Shown here one piece after another: positions 17,828 to 26,599 of a stretch of 64,000 bases of DNA. Made by a program: the position numbers and the translations under genes. This DNA comes from Frigidibacter sp. ROC022 (lineage in GTDB: Bacteria > Pseudomonadota > Alphaproteobacteria > Rhodobacterales > Rhodobacteraceae). Each line of letters opens with the position of its first letter. Positions within the stretch are counted from its first letter, which is position 1. Location of the stretch: the NCBI RefSeq assembly GCF_024723735.1, contig NZ_JANQDU010000002.1, positions 248,001 to 312,000 on the forward strand, written 5' to 3'. The notes beneath the pieces were generated by a model. The model saw only the letters and a list, made by a program, of their open reading frames with translations, was not told the DNA's origin and ran no database searches.

Positions 17828-18274
17828 TCAATCGCCCGGCCCGGCCGGGATCCGGAACCCGGCCGTCGAGCGTCCGCCCAGGTCCGGCGGGCCGGTCCCG
17901 TTGTCTTCCGGCGGCAGGCCGAAGCTCAGCCCGCGCCCGATCCGATGCGCCAGCGCCGACCACGCCTGGGCCAGTTCCGGCGGCAGTTCCTGTTCCAGCA
18001 CCTGGTCGAACAGCGACAGCCAGACCGGGAAATGCCGCGCCTTCACATCGCCCGCCGCCCGGTGCACCTGCATCGGATTGCCGTCATAGCTCCGCTGCAG
18101 CAACAGCGCATTGCGCCAGAACCGGCCGATCTTCTCTTCATGCGCCGGCCAGTCGCTGACATGGCCCGCAAAGATCGGCCCCAACGCCGGATGCGCCCGT
18201 ATCCGGGCATAGAAGCGCGCCACGACCCGGTCGATCTGCGCCTCGCTGACGGGGATTCTCGGAGGCATGCTCAT
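17828..18274 (-). CDS. Group III truncated haemoglobin
   Basis: A 148-aa globin of the 2-on-2 truncated type. Landmarks are IDRVVARFYARIRAHPALGPIF (helices A-B) and FWRNALLLQRSYDGNP (E helix). The proximal (F8) His is probably His81 in KARHFPVWLSLFD. Group III proteins bind O2 or NO and are often tied to NO or microaerobic responses. The first Met codon (18272-18274) overlaps the TGA of the upstream 51-aa gene (ATGA), so the two are coupled. The last 20 residues are Gly/Pro-rich and not conserved-looking. Confidence 0.85.
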   Translation of the reverse strand: MSMPPRIPVSEAQIDRVVARFYARIRAHPALGPIFAGHVSDWPAHEEKIGRFWRNALLLQRSYDGNPMQVHRAAGDVKARHFPVWLSLFDQVLEQELPPELAQAWSALAHRIGRGLSFGLPPEDNGTGPPDLGGRSTAGFRIPAGPGD

Positions 18275-18426
18275 GCGACGACGATCCAGACCACGGCCAG
18301 ACTCAGCACCAGGTAGACAAAGGTGTTGACCATCCAGCGGATCAGCCCGGCCTCGCCCTCCGGATCCACGCCGAGACGTTCGCAGACCTTGGTTCCCGGC
18401 CACAGGATTGCTTTGGCGACAGACAT
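18271..18426 (-). CDS. 51-aa single-pass membrane peptide upstream of the truncated haemoglobin
   Basis: A short gene reading MSVAKAILWPGTKVCERLGV, then an acidic stretch and a C-terminal membrane segment (VYLVLSLAVVWIVVA). It is the first gene of the haemoglobin transcript: its TGA overlaps the globin ATG by 3 nt. The tight coupling and the clean TM segment argue it is real. I do not recognise the family. One Cys (residue 15) is present. A membrane anchor or partner for the globin is possible but inferred only from position. Confidence 0.65.
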   Translation of the reverse strand: MSVAKAILWPGTKVCERLGVDPEGEAGLIRWMVNTFVYLVLSLAVVWIVVA

Positions 18427-18453
18427 CGGCCCACCCCTTAATCGGCATTTCTG

Positions 18454-18486
18454 ATGCGCATTATCTACCGCTTCTAATTGCGCATT
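18454..18486. promoter_or_regulatory. Candidate operator in the haemoglobin / NsrR-like divergent promoter
   Basis: TGCGCATT occurs twice (18455-18462 and 18479-18486), 24 bp apart, that is on nearly the same helix face in the 80-bp divergent region. The surrounding bases are AT-rich. This is a plausible binding region for the adjacent Rrf2-type regulator; the assignment is inferred from location and repetition. Confidence 0.45.
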
Positions 18487-18506
18487 GTAAATGCTAAATA
18501 TCGACC

Positions 18507-18935
18507 ATGCAGCTGGACAAGTTCACCGACTACGCCCTGCGGGTGCTGATGACCCTGGCGGTCCGCGCCCCGGACCGGGTGCCGACCTCGGAAATCGCCG
18601 CGCTCCACGGCCTGTCCGAGACCCATCTGTCGAAAGTCGCGACCCAGCTGGCCCGCGCAGGATTCGTCGCCTCGGAACGCGGCCGCCACGGCGGGCTGAC
18701 CCTGGCCCGCCCCGCCGATCAGATCCCGGTCGGCGCCGTCGTCCGGGCGATGAAACGCCGCGAACCCGTGGTCGAATGCTTCGGCCCCGACAAGTCCTGC
18801 CGGATCCTGCCCGCCTGCGGGCTGCGCGACGCCCTGGCCGACGCGCAGGAAGCGTTCTTCGCCACGCTCGACCGCGTCACCCTGGCCGACGCAACCCGCG
18901 CACGCCGCGCCCTGGCCGCCCTGCTCGACGCCTGA
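18507..18935 (+). CDS. Rrf2 family regulator, NsrR-like
   Basis: A 142-aa winged-helix regulator of the Rrf2 family. The DNA-binding half reads LDKFTDYALRVLMTLAVRAP, then HLSKVATQLARAGFVASERGRHGGLTLAR. Three cysteines (Cys91, Cys98, Cys104 in VECFG, KSCRI, PACGL) match the Fe-S cluster ligands of NsrR or IscR-type members. NsrR senses NO through its cluster and de-represses NO-detoxification genes. The divergent globin gene and the downstream class III alcohol dehydrogenase support this reading over IscR. Start ATG 18507. Confidence 0.8.
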   Translation: MQLDKFTDYALRVLMTLAVRAPDRVPTSEIAALHGLSETHLSKVATQLARAGFVASERGRHGGLTLARPADQIPVGAVVRAMKRREPVVECFGPDKSCRILPACGLRDALADAQEAFFATLDRVTLADATRARRALAALLDA

Positions 18936-18941
18936 GCCCGC

Positions 18942-19241
18942 TCAGCCGCACCAGACCCGCACCACCGTGCCATCCGTCGCCAGGTCGAAGTTCAGCCGGA
19001 TCGGATTGTAATCCTGGGTCACCGGCGCGCCCTCCTCGAGCACCCGGTAGGGCTCGGGGATGAACACCGTTCCCAGAGCCGCCGAGGACTGGCCGACAAA
19101 GCCGCGAAACCCCGCCGAATTGCAGCTGTCGCTCGGCAGTTCCGGCAGTTCGAACCGGGCCGGCGGCTCGAATTTCTCGGCGACCCGCGCGCAACCCGCA
19201 ACCCCGCATGCCAAAGCCGTTAGGATCACCAGCACTCGCAT
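18942..19241 (-). CDS. I78-family peptidase inhibitor-like lipoprotein
   Basis: A 99-aa protein with a lipoprotein signal: the lipobox VAGC ends at Cys17 after [13 protein letters not shown]. The mature part has the I78 inhibitor pattern: [17 protein letters not shown], then [23 protein letters not shown] at the C-terminus. I78 proteins inhibit extracellular serine peptidases. Here it would be membrane-anchored in the periplasm. It is convergent with the NsrR-like gene (6-bp gap) and divergent from the alcohol dehydrogenase gene. Confidence 0.8.
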   Translation of the reverse strand: MRVLVILTALACGVAGCARVAEKFEPPARFELPELPSDSCNSAGFRGFVGQSSAALGTVFIPEPYRVLEEGAPVTQDYNPIRLNFDLATDGTVVRVWCG

Positions 19242-19367
19242 TCCGTCTTCCTCCGGCGCCGTTCTAACGCCCGACCGACCCGCCGGACAAGCCATTTGCC
19301 GCCGTTCCGGCTTGCCGTCTCCGGCGCAGCCGCTAACCATGGGACGAAGCCACCAAGGAGGTTCCCC

Positions 19368-20498
<1,131 letters not shown>

Positions 20499-20527
20499 TC
20501 GGGCCGTTGGCGCGGCCCGGAGCGCGG

Positions 20528-20562
20528 GAGCCTCCGGCGGGAGTATTTTTGCCCCAAAGATG
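20528..20562 (+). repeat. GCCTCCGGCGGG-type dispersed repeat, copy 2
   Basis: GAGCCTCCGGCGGGAGTATT followed by TTTGCCCCAAAGATGG. It faces copy 3 (20681-20716, inverted) across about 120 bp, so the pair forms long inverted ends. It lies just after the adhI stop. Confidence 0.7.
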
Positions 20563-20630
20563 GTAAGGCTTTCTTAACCTCGGCGCGCCAGACTGATCCG
20601 GCGGGACAGGCAGGAGTGCCGATGACCGCA

Positions 20631-20690
20631 CCCGAAGATGGCACCCTGTCCCCGGTCTCGGGGCAGGGTGTTCCCCTCTCCATCTTCGGG
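20631..20690. terminator. Large hairpin between adhI and the GNAT gene
   Basis: A perfect 10-bp outer stem (CCCGAAGATG at 20631-20640, CATCTTCGGG at 20681-20690) encloses an inner stem, CACCCTGTCCCCG (20642-20654) with CGGGGCAGGGTG (20659-20670), with one bulge. It could terminate adhI transcription, although no T-run follows. The 20499-20835 gap holds only this hairpin and two repeat copies; no convincing gene is seen. Confidence 0.5.
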
Positions 20691-20716
20691 TTGCAAATAC
20701 TCCCGCCGGAGGCGCC
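20681..20716 (-). repeat. GCCTCCGGCGGG-type dispersed repeat, copy 3 (inverted)
   Basis: Read on the minus strand it is GCGCCTCCGGCGGGAGTATT followed by TGCAACCCGAAGATG, closely resembling copy 2. Its AAGATG tail forms one arm of the hairpin at 20631-20690. Confidence 0.7.
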
Positions 20717-20835
20717 TGCCCTCTCGGCCCGCGCCGCGCCTGCCTGCCTTGCCCGGCGACCTGAAAAGGGCGCGTGCCCTGCGCTCCGGTCTCTGCTAGG
20801 CTGGCCGCCGATCCGCAGCCACCGAAAGCCCCCCG

Positions 20836-21831
20836 ATGCCCCTGACCCTCCGCGGCGCCACGCCCGCCGATATCGACCCGATGGCCACGCTGCTGCACGA
20901 GGATGCCCGGGCGCGGCAGCGGCGCGACCCGGCGCTCTGGCGACTGGCCGACGATGCGCGGCAGCGGATCGTGCAGGCGCTGACCCGGGCCCTCGGACCC
21001 GGGGATCAGCCGGTCCGGCAAGCCTGGTGGATCGCCGAGGACGGGGCGCGGCTGGCCGGCCTCGCCCATGCGATGCATCTGCCGGTGCCGCCGATCTATG
21101 CCGGGCGCTTCGGAGAACCGGGGTTGCTGCTGGCCGATGGCGCCCTGGCGGCCGGGGCACCACCCGACACCGGGGCGCGGCTGCGCGCCGCCGCCGAGGC
21201 CGGTCTGCGCGAGGCCGGGGCCAGCCTCCTGCTGTCGGCCACGCTCCCGGGCGGCGCCGGGCAGGCCGCGCTTGCCCGGGCCGGATATGTGCCGCTGACC
21301 CTCTATCTGACGAAATCCGGTCTGGAGACCGCGGCACCGGCGGGCGTCCGGGCGGCGACCGAGGCCGATGTCCCGGCCATCACCACGCTCAGCGCCGCGA
21401 ATCGCGCCACGCTGGCGGCGCTCGATCCGTTCTGGGTCCCGCATCCCGAGGCCGATGCCCGCTTCGCCGCCTGGATGACCCGCAGCCTGACCCTGACCGA
21501 CCGCGACATGCGCGTCGCCGGGACCGGCCCCGCGATGACCGGCTATGTCATCGCCCAGCCTGCGACGCCGCTGCATTTCCCCGCCGCGCATGACTTTTCC
21601 GGGATCGGGGTGATCGACGACTACTATGCCACGGAATTCGCCGATCCGGCGGCCCTGTCCGGCAGCGGCGGTTCGGCCGCCGCCCTGCTGCAGGCCGCCG
21701 AGGCCGCCTGCGCCGGCAGGGGGCGGGACACCGCCCTTGTCGTCTGCCCGGCGGCCTGGCACTCGAAGATCGCGCTGCTGGAACAGGCCGGCTATGCCCC
21801 CGGGCTGATCTGGATGATCAAGCGCGGCTAG
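20836..21831 (+). CDS. GNAT family acetyltransferase (two-domain)
   Basis: A 331-aa protein with two GNAT-like halves. The N-terminal half begins LTLRGATPADIDPMATLLHE and contains DGARLAGLAHAM. The second half restarts with VRAATEADVPAITTLSAANR and includes AGTGPAMTGYVIAQ and a final KIALLEQAGYAPGLIWMIKR. GNAT proteins transfer acetyl groups from acetyl-CoA to amines; the substrate here is unknown. ATG 20836 starts the first domain. It is convergent with pyrF, 6 bp apart. Confidence 0.75.
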   Translation: MPLTLRGATPADIDPMATLLHEDARARQRRDPALWRLADDARQRIVQALTRALGPGDQPVRQAWWIAEDGARLAGLAHAMHLPVPPIYAGRFGEPGLLLADGALAAGAPPDTGARLRAAAEAGLREAGASLLLSATLPGGAGQAALARAGYVPLTLYLTKSGLETAAPAGVRAATEADVPAITTLSAANRATLAALDPFWVPHPEADARFAAWMTRSLTLTDRDMRVAGTGPAMTGYVIAQPATPLHFPAAHDFSGIGVIDDYYATEFADPAALSGSGGSAAALLQAAEAACAGRGRDTALVVCPAAWHSKIALLEQAGYAPGLIWMIKRG

Positions 21832-21837
21832 GGTGCC

Positions 21838-22587
21838 TCAGCGGTTCGGCCGCTGCGCCTGGGGCGAGGCCAGTTCCCGCGCGATCTGCAGCGCCATGCC
21901 GCGCGGATCGTCCGACAGCCGCACCGGGCGGCCGACAACGATATGATCGGCGCCGTCCGCCACCGCCTGCGCCGGGGTGGCGACCCGTTTCTGATCGCCC
22001 ATGGCGCTGCCGAAGGGCCGCACCCCCGGCGTCACGATCAGCTTGCCGCGCGCCTCGGGCAGGGCCCGGATCGGCGCCGCTTCCCCGGGCGAGCAGATCA
22101 CCCCGTCGGCCCCGGCCCGCAAGGCCCGCTGCGCCCGCTCGACCACGATCTCGGACAGGGTGCCGGGCCGGATCAGCATGGCGCCCAGGTCTTCCTGCTC
22201 CAGCGAGGTCAGGATCGTCACCGCGAGGATTTTCGTCACCCCGCCGCCAACCCCTTCGCGCGCCGCCGCGACCACTTTCGGATCGCCATGCACGGTCAGG
22301 AAATCCATCCCGAAGGGCGCCAAGCCGCGCACCGCGGCCTCGATCGTGGCGCCGATGTCGAACAGCTTGAGGTCCAGGAATATCCGCTTGCCCAGCTGGT
22401 CCTTCAGCTCGCAGGCCAGGCCCAGCCCGCCGCCGGCCAGCATCCCCAGCCCGATCTTGTAGAAGTCGCAGGCATCGCCGATCCGCTCGGCCAGCGCCAT
22501 GCCCTCCAGCGCGTTCGGCACGTCCAGCGCCACGATCAGCCGCTCGTCGGCCTTCGCAAGAGTCCCTGTGTCAGGAGTGTCCGTCAT
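21838..22587 (-). CDS. pyrF: Orotidine-5'-phosphate decarboxylase
   Basis: A 249-aa TIM-barrel enzyme converting OMP to UMP, the last step of pyrimidine synthesis. Motifs: LIVALDVPNALEG (N-terminal Asp) and KRIFLDLKLFDIGATIEAAV, containing the catalytic DxKxxD array. The phosphate-binding region is VTPGVRPFGS with HIVVGRPVRLSDDP. ATG 22587 gives the usual length; the open frame beyond it is not conserved. The upstream gene on this strand is fmt's 3' end, 62 bp away, so it may belong to the def-fmt transcript. Confidence 0.94.
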   Translation of the reverse strand: MTDTPDTGTLAKADERLIVALDVPNALEGMALAERIGDACDFYKIGLGMLAGGGLGLACELKDQLGKRIFLDLKLFDIGATIEAAVRGLAPFGMDFLTVHGDPKVVAAAREGVGGGVTKILAVTILTSLEQEDLGAMLIRPGTLSEIVVERAQRALRAGADGVICSPGEAAPIRALPEARGKLIVTPGVRPFGSAMGDQKRVATPAQAVADGADHIVVGRPVRLSDDPRGMALQIARELASPQAQRPNR

Positions 22588-22649
22588 CGCCCGCGCCTCC
22601 GGATTTTCGCCGGAATAGTCGCCGCCGCCGCCGCCGGCAACCCCGAACC

Positions 22650-23549
22650 TCAGTCGAGCCGCTCCGGCAGCTCCCAGCCGCGCAGCAGATCGGCCGCCGC
22701 CATCGGCCGCTTGCCCTGCCGCTGCGCCTCGGTCACCTCGACCGCGCCGCTGCCGCAGGCCACCCGGAATCCGCCCAGATGCGCCCCCGGTTCCCCCGCG
22801 CCCTGCGTCAGCCGGCTGCCCAGCAGCTTGACCCGCTCCCCCGCCACCTCGCACCAGGCGCCGGGAAAGGGCGACAGCCCGCGGATCAGCCGATCGACCT
22901 CGACCGCCGGGCGGGTCCAGTCCACCCGCGCCTCGGTCTTGTCGATCTTGGCGGCATAGGTCACGCCCGTCTCGTGCTGGCGCTGCGCCTGCAACCCGTC
23001 CAGCCCGGCAATCGCCTGCACGATCAGCCGCGCGCCCAGGGCGCTCAACCGGTCATGCAGCTGGCCCGAGGTCTCTTCGGCGCCGATCGGCAGCGCCTCG
23101 CGCAGCAGCACCGGGCCGGTGTCGAGCCCGGCCTCCATCCGCATGATGCAGACCCCGGTCTCGGCATCGCCGGCCATCACCGCCCGCTGGATCGGCGCCG
23201 CCCCGCGCCAGCGCGGCAACAGCGAGGCATGGATGTTCAGGCAGCCCAGCCGCGGCGCATCCAGCACCGGCTGCGGCAGGATCAGCCCATAGGCGACCAC
23301 CACCGCCAGGTCCGGTTCCAGCGCCGCGAACCCGGCCTGCGCCTCGGGCGCGCGCAGGCTGCGCGGATGGTGCACCGGCAGACCCAGCGCCTCGGCCCGC
23401 GCCTGCACCGGCGAGGGCCGTTCCTTCTGGCCGCGCCCGGCCGGTCTCGGCGGCTGGCAATAGACCGCCGCGATCTCGTGGCCCGCCGCCACCAGCGCAT
23501 CCAGCACCGGCACCGAGAAATCGGGCGTTCCCATGAAGACCAGCCTCAT
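22650..23549 (-). CDS. fmt: Methionyl-tRNA formyltransferase
   Basis: A 299-aa enzyme that formylates initiator Met-tRNA using 10-formyl-THF. Motifs: [19 protein letters not shown] at the N-terminus and the catalytic [19 protein letters not shown] with Asn, His and Ser. An Asp segment follows ([14 protein letters not shown]), and the C-terminal OB-like part ends [13 protein letters not shown]. It follows three peptide deformylase genes on the same strand, the classical def-fmt pairing. Its 5' leader contains repeat copy 4 directly before the ATG. Confidence 0.95.
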   Translation of the reverse strand: MRLVFMGTPDFSVPVLDALVAAGHEIAAVYCQPPRPAGRGQKERPSPVQARAEALGLPVHHPRSLRAPEAQAGFAALEPDLAVVVAYGLILPQPVLDAPRLGCLNIHASLLPRWRGAAPIQRAVMAGDAETGVCIMRMEAGLDTGPVLLREALPIGAEETSGQLHDRLSALGARLIVQAIAGLDGLQAQRQHETGVTYAAKIDKTEARVDWTRPAVEVDRLIRGLSPFPGAWCEVAGERVKLLGSRLTQGAGEPGAHLGGFRVACGSGAVEVTEAQRQGKRPMAAADLLRGWELPERLD

Positions 23550-23553
23550 GCCC

Positions 23554-23586
23554 CTTCACCTTCCAAATATCCCCGCCGGAGGCTCC
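23554..23586 (-). repeat. GCCTCCGGCGGG-type dispersed repeat, copy 4, in the fmt leader
   Basis: On the minus strand it reads GGAGCCTCCGGCGGGGATAT, then TTGGAAGGTGAAG. It ends 4 bp before the fmt ATG, so its tail also supplies the purine-rich ribosome-binding region of fmt. Confidence 0.7.
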
Positions 23587-23616
23587 CCCGGCGGCCACAG
23601 GCGCCCGGCGCGTGGT

Positions 23617-24117
23617 TCATCCCTGCTTCCTCAGCTTCTCGGCCTTCTTCAGCAACATCGACCGCCGCACCGGCGACAGATGGTCAAAGAACATCCGCCC
23701 GTTCAGATGGTCGATCTGATGCTGCACCGAAGTCGCCCAGAGCCCGACGAAATCCTTTTCCTCGATCTCGCCCGCCTCGTTCAGGAACCGCACCGTCACC
23801 GCCCTCGGCCGCTGGATCCGGGCCCAGACTCCGGGCAGGTTCGGGCTGCCTTCCTCATGGTCGCGCATCTGGGTCGAGACATGCAGCAGTTCCGGATTGG
23901 CCATCCGGACCGCCTGTCCCCGCTCGCGCGAGGCATCGACGACCGCCAGCCGCAGCATCACCCCGATCTGCGGCCCGGCCAGTCCATAGCCCGGCATCGC
24001 CTCCATGGTCTCGACCATGTCCTCCCAGACGTCGCGCACCGTCTCGGTCAGCGCCTCGACCGGCGCTGCGGCGATCCGCAGCCGCTTGTCGGGCCAGGGC
24101 AGGAAGGGCCGGATCAT
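23617..24117 (-). CDS. Degenerate peptide deformylase paralogue
   Basis: A 166-aa deformylase-fold protein, third of three in tandem. Motif 1 is GYGLAGPQIG (canonical GxGLAAPQ). Motif 2 reads EEGSPNLPGVW instead of EGCLS, so the metal-binding Cys is replaced by Ser91. Motif 3 reads HQIDH instead of HExxH, so the catalytic Glu is Gln134. With both a metal ligand and the general base changed, deformylase activity is unlikely in the usual form. The C-terminus (VGLWATSVQHQIDHLNGRMF) resembles the first copy, suggesting duplication. Its ATG overlaps the TGA of the second copy (ATGA). Confidence 0.85.
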   Translation of the reverse strand: MIRPFLPWPDKRLRIAAAPVEALTETVRDVWEDMVETMEAMPGYGLAGPQIGVMLRLAVVDASRERGQAVRMANPELLHVSTQMRDHEEGSPNLPGVWARIQRPRAVTVRFLNEAGEIEEKDFVGLWATSVQHQIDHLNGRMFFDHLSPVRRSMLLKKAEKLRKQG

Positions 24118-24623
24118 GCCGCCGCCCGCAGCGCATCCAGAGGCCCGGCCAGCCCGGCCAGGACCTCGGGCGAGGCCCGGTCCAGGATCAGCACACCGTC
24201 CAGATGGTCGCATTCATGCTGGACGCAGGCCGCCGCGAACCCCTCGAAGACCTCTTCGCAGGCCCGCCCCTCCAGGTCCTGCCAGGCCAGCCTCACCTGC
24301 CCCGGGCGCCGCAGCGGCACCGGGCAATCGGGGATCGAGAGACAGCCCTCGACCAGGTCCACGGCCTCGCCGCCACGCTCCAGGATCACCGGGTTGACGA
24401 AGATCCGCGGGTCTGGCGCCGCCTCCTTCCAGGCCACGTCCATGACGAAGAGAAACCGCATGTCGCCGACCTGCGGCGCTGCCAGGCCGCGCCCCTCGGC
24501 GGCATACATGGTTTCCAGCATGTCCCCGGCCAGCCGCGCAATGCCGGGATCGAAGGCGTCAACCACCGTGCAGGGCTGGCTCAGCCGCGGATCGGGCCAG
24601 CACAGGATGGGCAGAACCGCCAT
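24114..24623 (-). CDS. def: Peptide deformylase, second copy
   Basis: A 169-aa peptide deformylase with all three motifs: GRGLAAPQVG (44-53), VEGCLSIP with metal Cys94, and VQHECDHLDG with metal His136/His140 and catalytic Glu137. It removes the N-formyl group from nascent proteins at the ribosome exit. The sequence is clearly divergent from the first copy, and its C-terminus ends in a short Ala-rich helix. It sits between the canonical copy and the degenerate copy, with a 25-bp gap upstream and a 4-bp overlap downstream. Confidence 0.92.
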   Translation of the reverse strand: MAVLPILCWPDPRLSQPCTVVDAFDPGIARLAGDMLETMYAAEGRGLAAPQVGDMRFLFVMDVAWKEAAPDPRIFVNPVILERGGEAVDLVEGCLSIPDCPVPLRRPGQVRLAWQDLEGRACEEVFEGFAAACVQHECDHLDGVLILDRASPEVLAGLAGPLDALRAAA

Positions 24624-24648
24624 CAGGCCGACCGCCTGGCAAAGGCCG

Positions 24649-25170
24649 TCATGCCCGGGCCCGCTCGCGTTTCAGCTTCTGCATCTTCCGGGTGATCAGC
24701 TGCCGCTTCAGCGGCGTCAGATAGTCGATGAACAGCTTGCCATCGAGATGGTCGATCTCGTGCTGCACGCAGGTCGCCCAGAGCCCGTCGAACCGCTCGG
24801 TCTGCTCGCGCCCGTCGATGTCCTGCCAGACCACCTCGACCTCGGCGGGCCGGGTCACCGGCGCATATTGCTCGGGGATCGACAGACAGCCCTCGTCATA
24901 GGTGTTCAACGCCTCCGACACCCAGGTGATGCGCGGGTTGAACAGGACCATGGGCCGCTGCGGCGCGGTCTCGTCCTTGACGCAGTCCATCACCAGCAGC
25001 CGCGACAGCACGCCCACCTGCGGCGCCGCCAGCCCGATGCCGGGCGCCTCGTACATGGTTTCCAGCATGTCTTCGGCCAGCCGCTTCAGCTCGGGCGTGA
25101 TGATCGACACCGGCTCGCAGGGCTTCTTCAGCCTCGGATCGGGATGCAATATGATGGGGCGCAGGCTCAT
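24649..25170 (-). CDS. def: Peptide deformylase, canonical first copy
   Basis: A 173-aa deformylase, the most canonical of the three: GIGLAAPQVG (44-53), YDEGCLSIPE with metal Cys95, and VQHEIDHLDG with metal His137/His141 and Glu138. The basic C-terminal helix (RQLITRKMQKLKRERARA) fits ribosome contact. It is the promoter-proximal gene of a def-def-def-fmt string on the minus strand and is probably the housekeeping enzyme. Confidence 0.95.
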   Translation of the reverse strand: MSLRPIILHPDPRLKKPCEPVSIITPELKRLAEDMLETMYEAPGIGLAAPQVGVLSRLLVMDCVKDETAPQRPMVLFNPRITWVSEALNTYDEGCLSIPEQYAPVTRPAEVEVVWQDIDGREQTERFDGLWATCVQHEIDHLDGKLFIDYLTPLKRQLITRKMQKLKRERARA

Positions 25171-25246
25171 GGCCTCGATTTAGGCGATCCATCGCCGTCG
25201 TGCAACGGGCGGCGGCCGGGCTTTCGCCTACGGCACCAGGGCGATG

Positions 25247-25672
25247 CTAGGCGCCCCGCTCGGCCAGGTAGACCCGCAATCGCTCGACCAGCGGCGCGAT
25301 AGCACGCGGATGCGCCAGATACTCGGCCACCGGCATCAGCGCCCAACGCTGGCCCTCGTCGCCCAGCCGCACCCGCCCCAGGTCCAGCCCGTCGTCTCGG
25401 GTCGCGAAGAACCAGACCCGGTCCTGCCCCGGACGGGTGCCGGGAAAGTCGCGCCCCCAATGCACCGCCTCGGGGGCGATCTCCAGGCTCAGCTCCTCGC
25501 GGGTCTCGCGCAGGGCGCATCGCAGCGGCGTCTCGCTGCCCTCGCGGCCGCCGCCGGGCAGGTCCCATCGGTCGGGATAGGGGATGTCGTCCCGGTCGTC
25601 GCGCAGCATCACCAGCAGGGCGTCCCCGACCAGAACAGCCAGCTTGGCGCCGCTGAACGGCGCGCCGCTCAC
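25247..25672 (-). CDS. NUDIX hydrolase
   Basis: A 141-aa NUDIX domain protein. The Nudix box region is visible as WDLPGGGREGSETPLRCALRETREEL, interrupted only in typical variable positions (GxxExxxxxxxRExxEEL). Substrates of the family are nucleoside diphosphates linked to other groups; the specific one is unknown. A GTG start at 25672 is chosen because it overlaps the TGA of the upstream GST gene (GTGA) and gives the start VSGAPFSGAKLAVLVGDALL. No better ATG exists before the domain. Confidence 0.82.
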   Translation of the reverse strand: MSGAPFSGAKLAVLVGDALLVMLRDDRDDIPYPDRWDLPGGGREGSETPLRCALRETREELSLEIAPEAVHWGRDFPGTRPGQDRVWFFATRDDGLDLGRVRLGDEGQRWALMPVAEYLAHPRAIAPLVERLRVYLAERGA

Positions 25673-26337
25673 GGGGCGGCGCCGGGAGCTCCGGCCGGGA
25701 AGTTCCGCGCAAAGACCGGCGCCAGCTCGGGCCGTGCCGCCGTTGCCTGGGCGATGGCCAGCAGGCCGGGTTCGTATTCCCCGAACCAGGACGGGCCGGG
25801 CCGCCAGTTGGCCATTACCGCGACATAGATGTCGAGAGCCGAGAACCTCTGCCCCAGCACCCAGGGGCCGCCCCGCGCCGCCGCGGCCTCGCCCAGCACC
25901 CGCCACAGGTGCTTTTCGCGCTCCGTTACCCGCTCGCGATAATCCCCCGCCTCGGCGTCCGAGACATAGCGCGTCGGCACCTCGGCAAAGGTGAAACAGG
26001 GATAGATATTGGCGACGATGAAGATCAGCCAGCGCAGGAAATCGGCCCTTTCGGGCGCCTTCGGCCCCGGCACCAGCGCCTCGCTCCCGGCCAGGTCGGC
26101 CAGATGCAGGGTCATCGCCGCGGTCTCGGTCATCCGGGTGCCGTCCGGCAGGTCCAGCACCGGCAACTGGCCCAGCGGATTGACCTCCCGGATCGCCGCC
26201 ACCGAACTTGCCGGATCGGTGACATTACCGGTCTCGATCAGCTCGTAGCCCAGCCCGTAGAACGCCAGCTGCGCCTCGGGAATGGCCGAGCCCCAGCCGG
26301 GCAGCTGGTAGAGCCGAAAGACCGGGTCAGTTGTCAT
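25669..26337 (-). CDS. Glutathione S-transferase family protein
   Basis: A 222-aa GST-fold protein. The thioredoxin-like N-terminal half has FRLYQLPGWGSAIPEAQLAF, the cis-Pro segment NPLGQLPVLDLPDG and TETAAMTLHLADL. The all-helical C-terminal half contains VLGQRFSALDIYVAVMANW, the conserved N-capping region. Cytosolic GSTs conjugate or reduce with glutathione; the substrate is unknown. The stop overlaps the GTG of the NUDIX gene, and the start overlaps the end of the NfeD-like gene by 11 bp. Confidence 0.85.
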   Translation of the reverse strand: MTTDPVFRLYQLPGWGSAIPEAQLAFYGLGYELIETGNVTDPASSVAAIREVNPLGQLPVLDLPDGTRMTETAAMTLHLADLAGSEALVPGPKAPERADFLRWLIFIVANIYPCFTFAEVPTRYVSDAEAGDYRERVTEREKHLWRVLGEAAAARGGPWVLGQRFSALDIYVAVMANWRPGPSWFGEYEPGLLAIAQATAARPELAPVFARNFPAGAPGAAP

Positions 26338-26599
26338 TGATGTCTTTCTTCCAGATCTTCGGCCGGGCCTGATGCCGGGTGAAGACCGCCTTGAGGATCA
26401 CCCAGCCCAGCGCCGAGGCGACGGCCCAGACCAGCAGCACCACCGGCAGCGACTGGCCCACGACGCCGAGGAACAGCAGCAGCCCGGTCAGCACCGCGCC
26501 CAGGCCGAAGCCCAGCAGGATGAACCCCGGCAACAGCGTCTCGGCGGTGCCCATGGCAAAGCCGATCACGATCCAGAACCAGCCCGACTGCCAGAGCAT
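26327..26599 (-). CDS. NfeD-like small membrane protein
   Basis: A 90-aa protein with two to three hydrophobic segments (WFWIVIGFAMGTAETLLPGF; LLGFGLGAVLTGLLLFLGVV; LPVVLLVWAVASALGWVIL). It resembles the membrane half of NfeD/YbbJ proteins, without a full OB-fold C-terminus. NfeD proteins act together with SPFH proteins in membrane microdomains. The ATG overlaps the TGA of the SPFH gene by 1 nt (TGATG), the typical pair arrangement. Confidence 0.75.
   Translation of the reverse strand: MLWQSGWFWIVIGFAMGTAETLLPGFILLGFGLGAVLTGLLLFLGVVGQSLPVVLLVWAVASALGWVILKAVFTRHQARPKIWKKDINDN

Noticed and set aside
17647-17830. tRNA-Pro as an integration site of a genomic island
   Set aside because: No integrase, no duplicated tRNA 3' end and no change in base composition nearby.
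20616-21593. A + strand frame beginning in the hairpin between adhI and the GNAT gene
   Set aside because: It starts inside a repeat/hairpin and then runs through the GNAT gene in another frame; no domain is visible.
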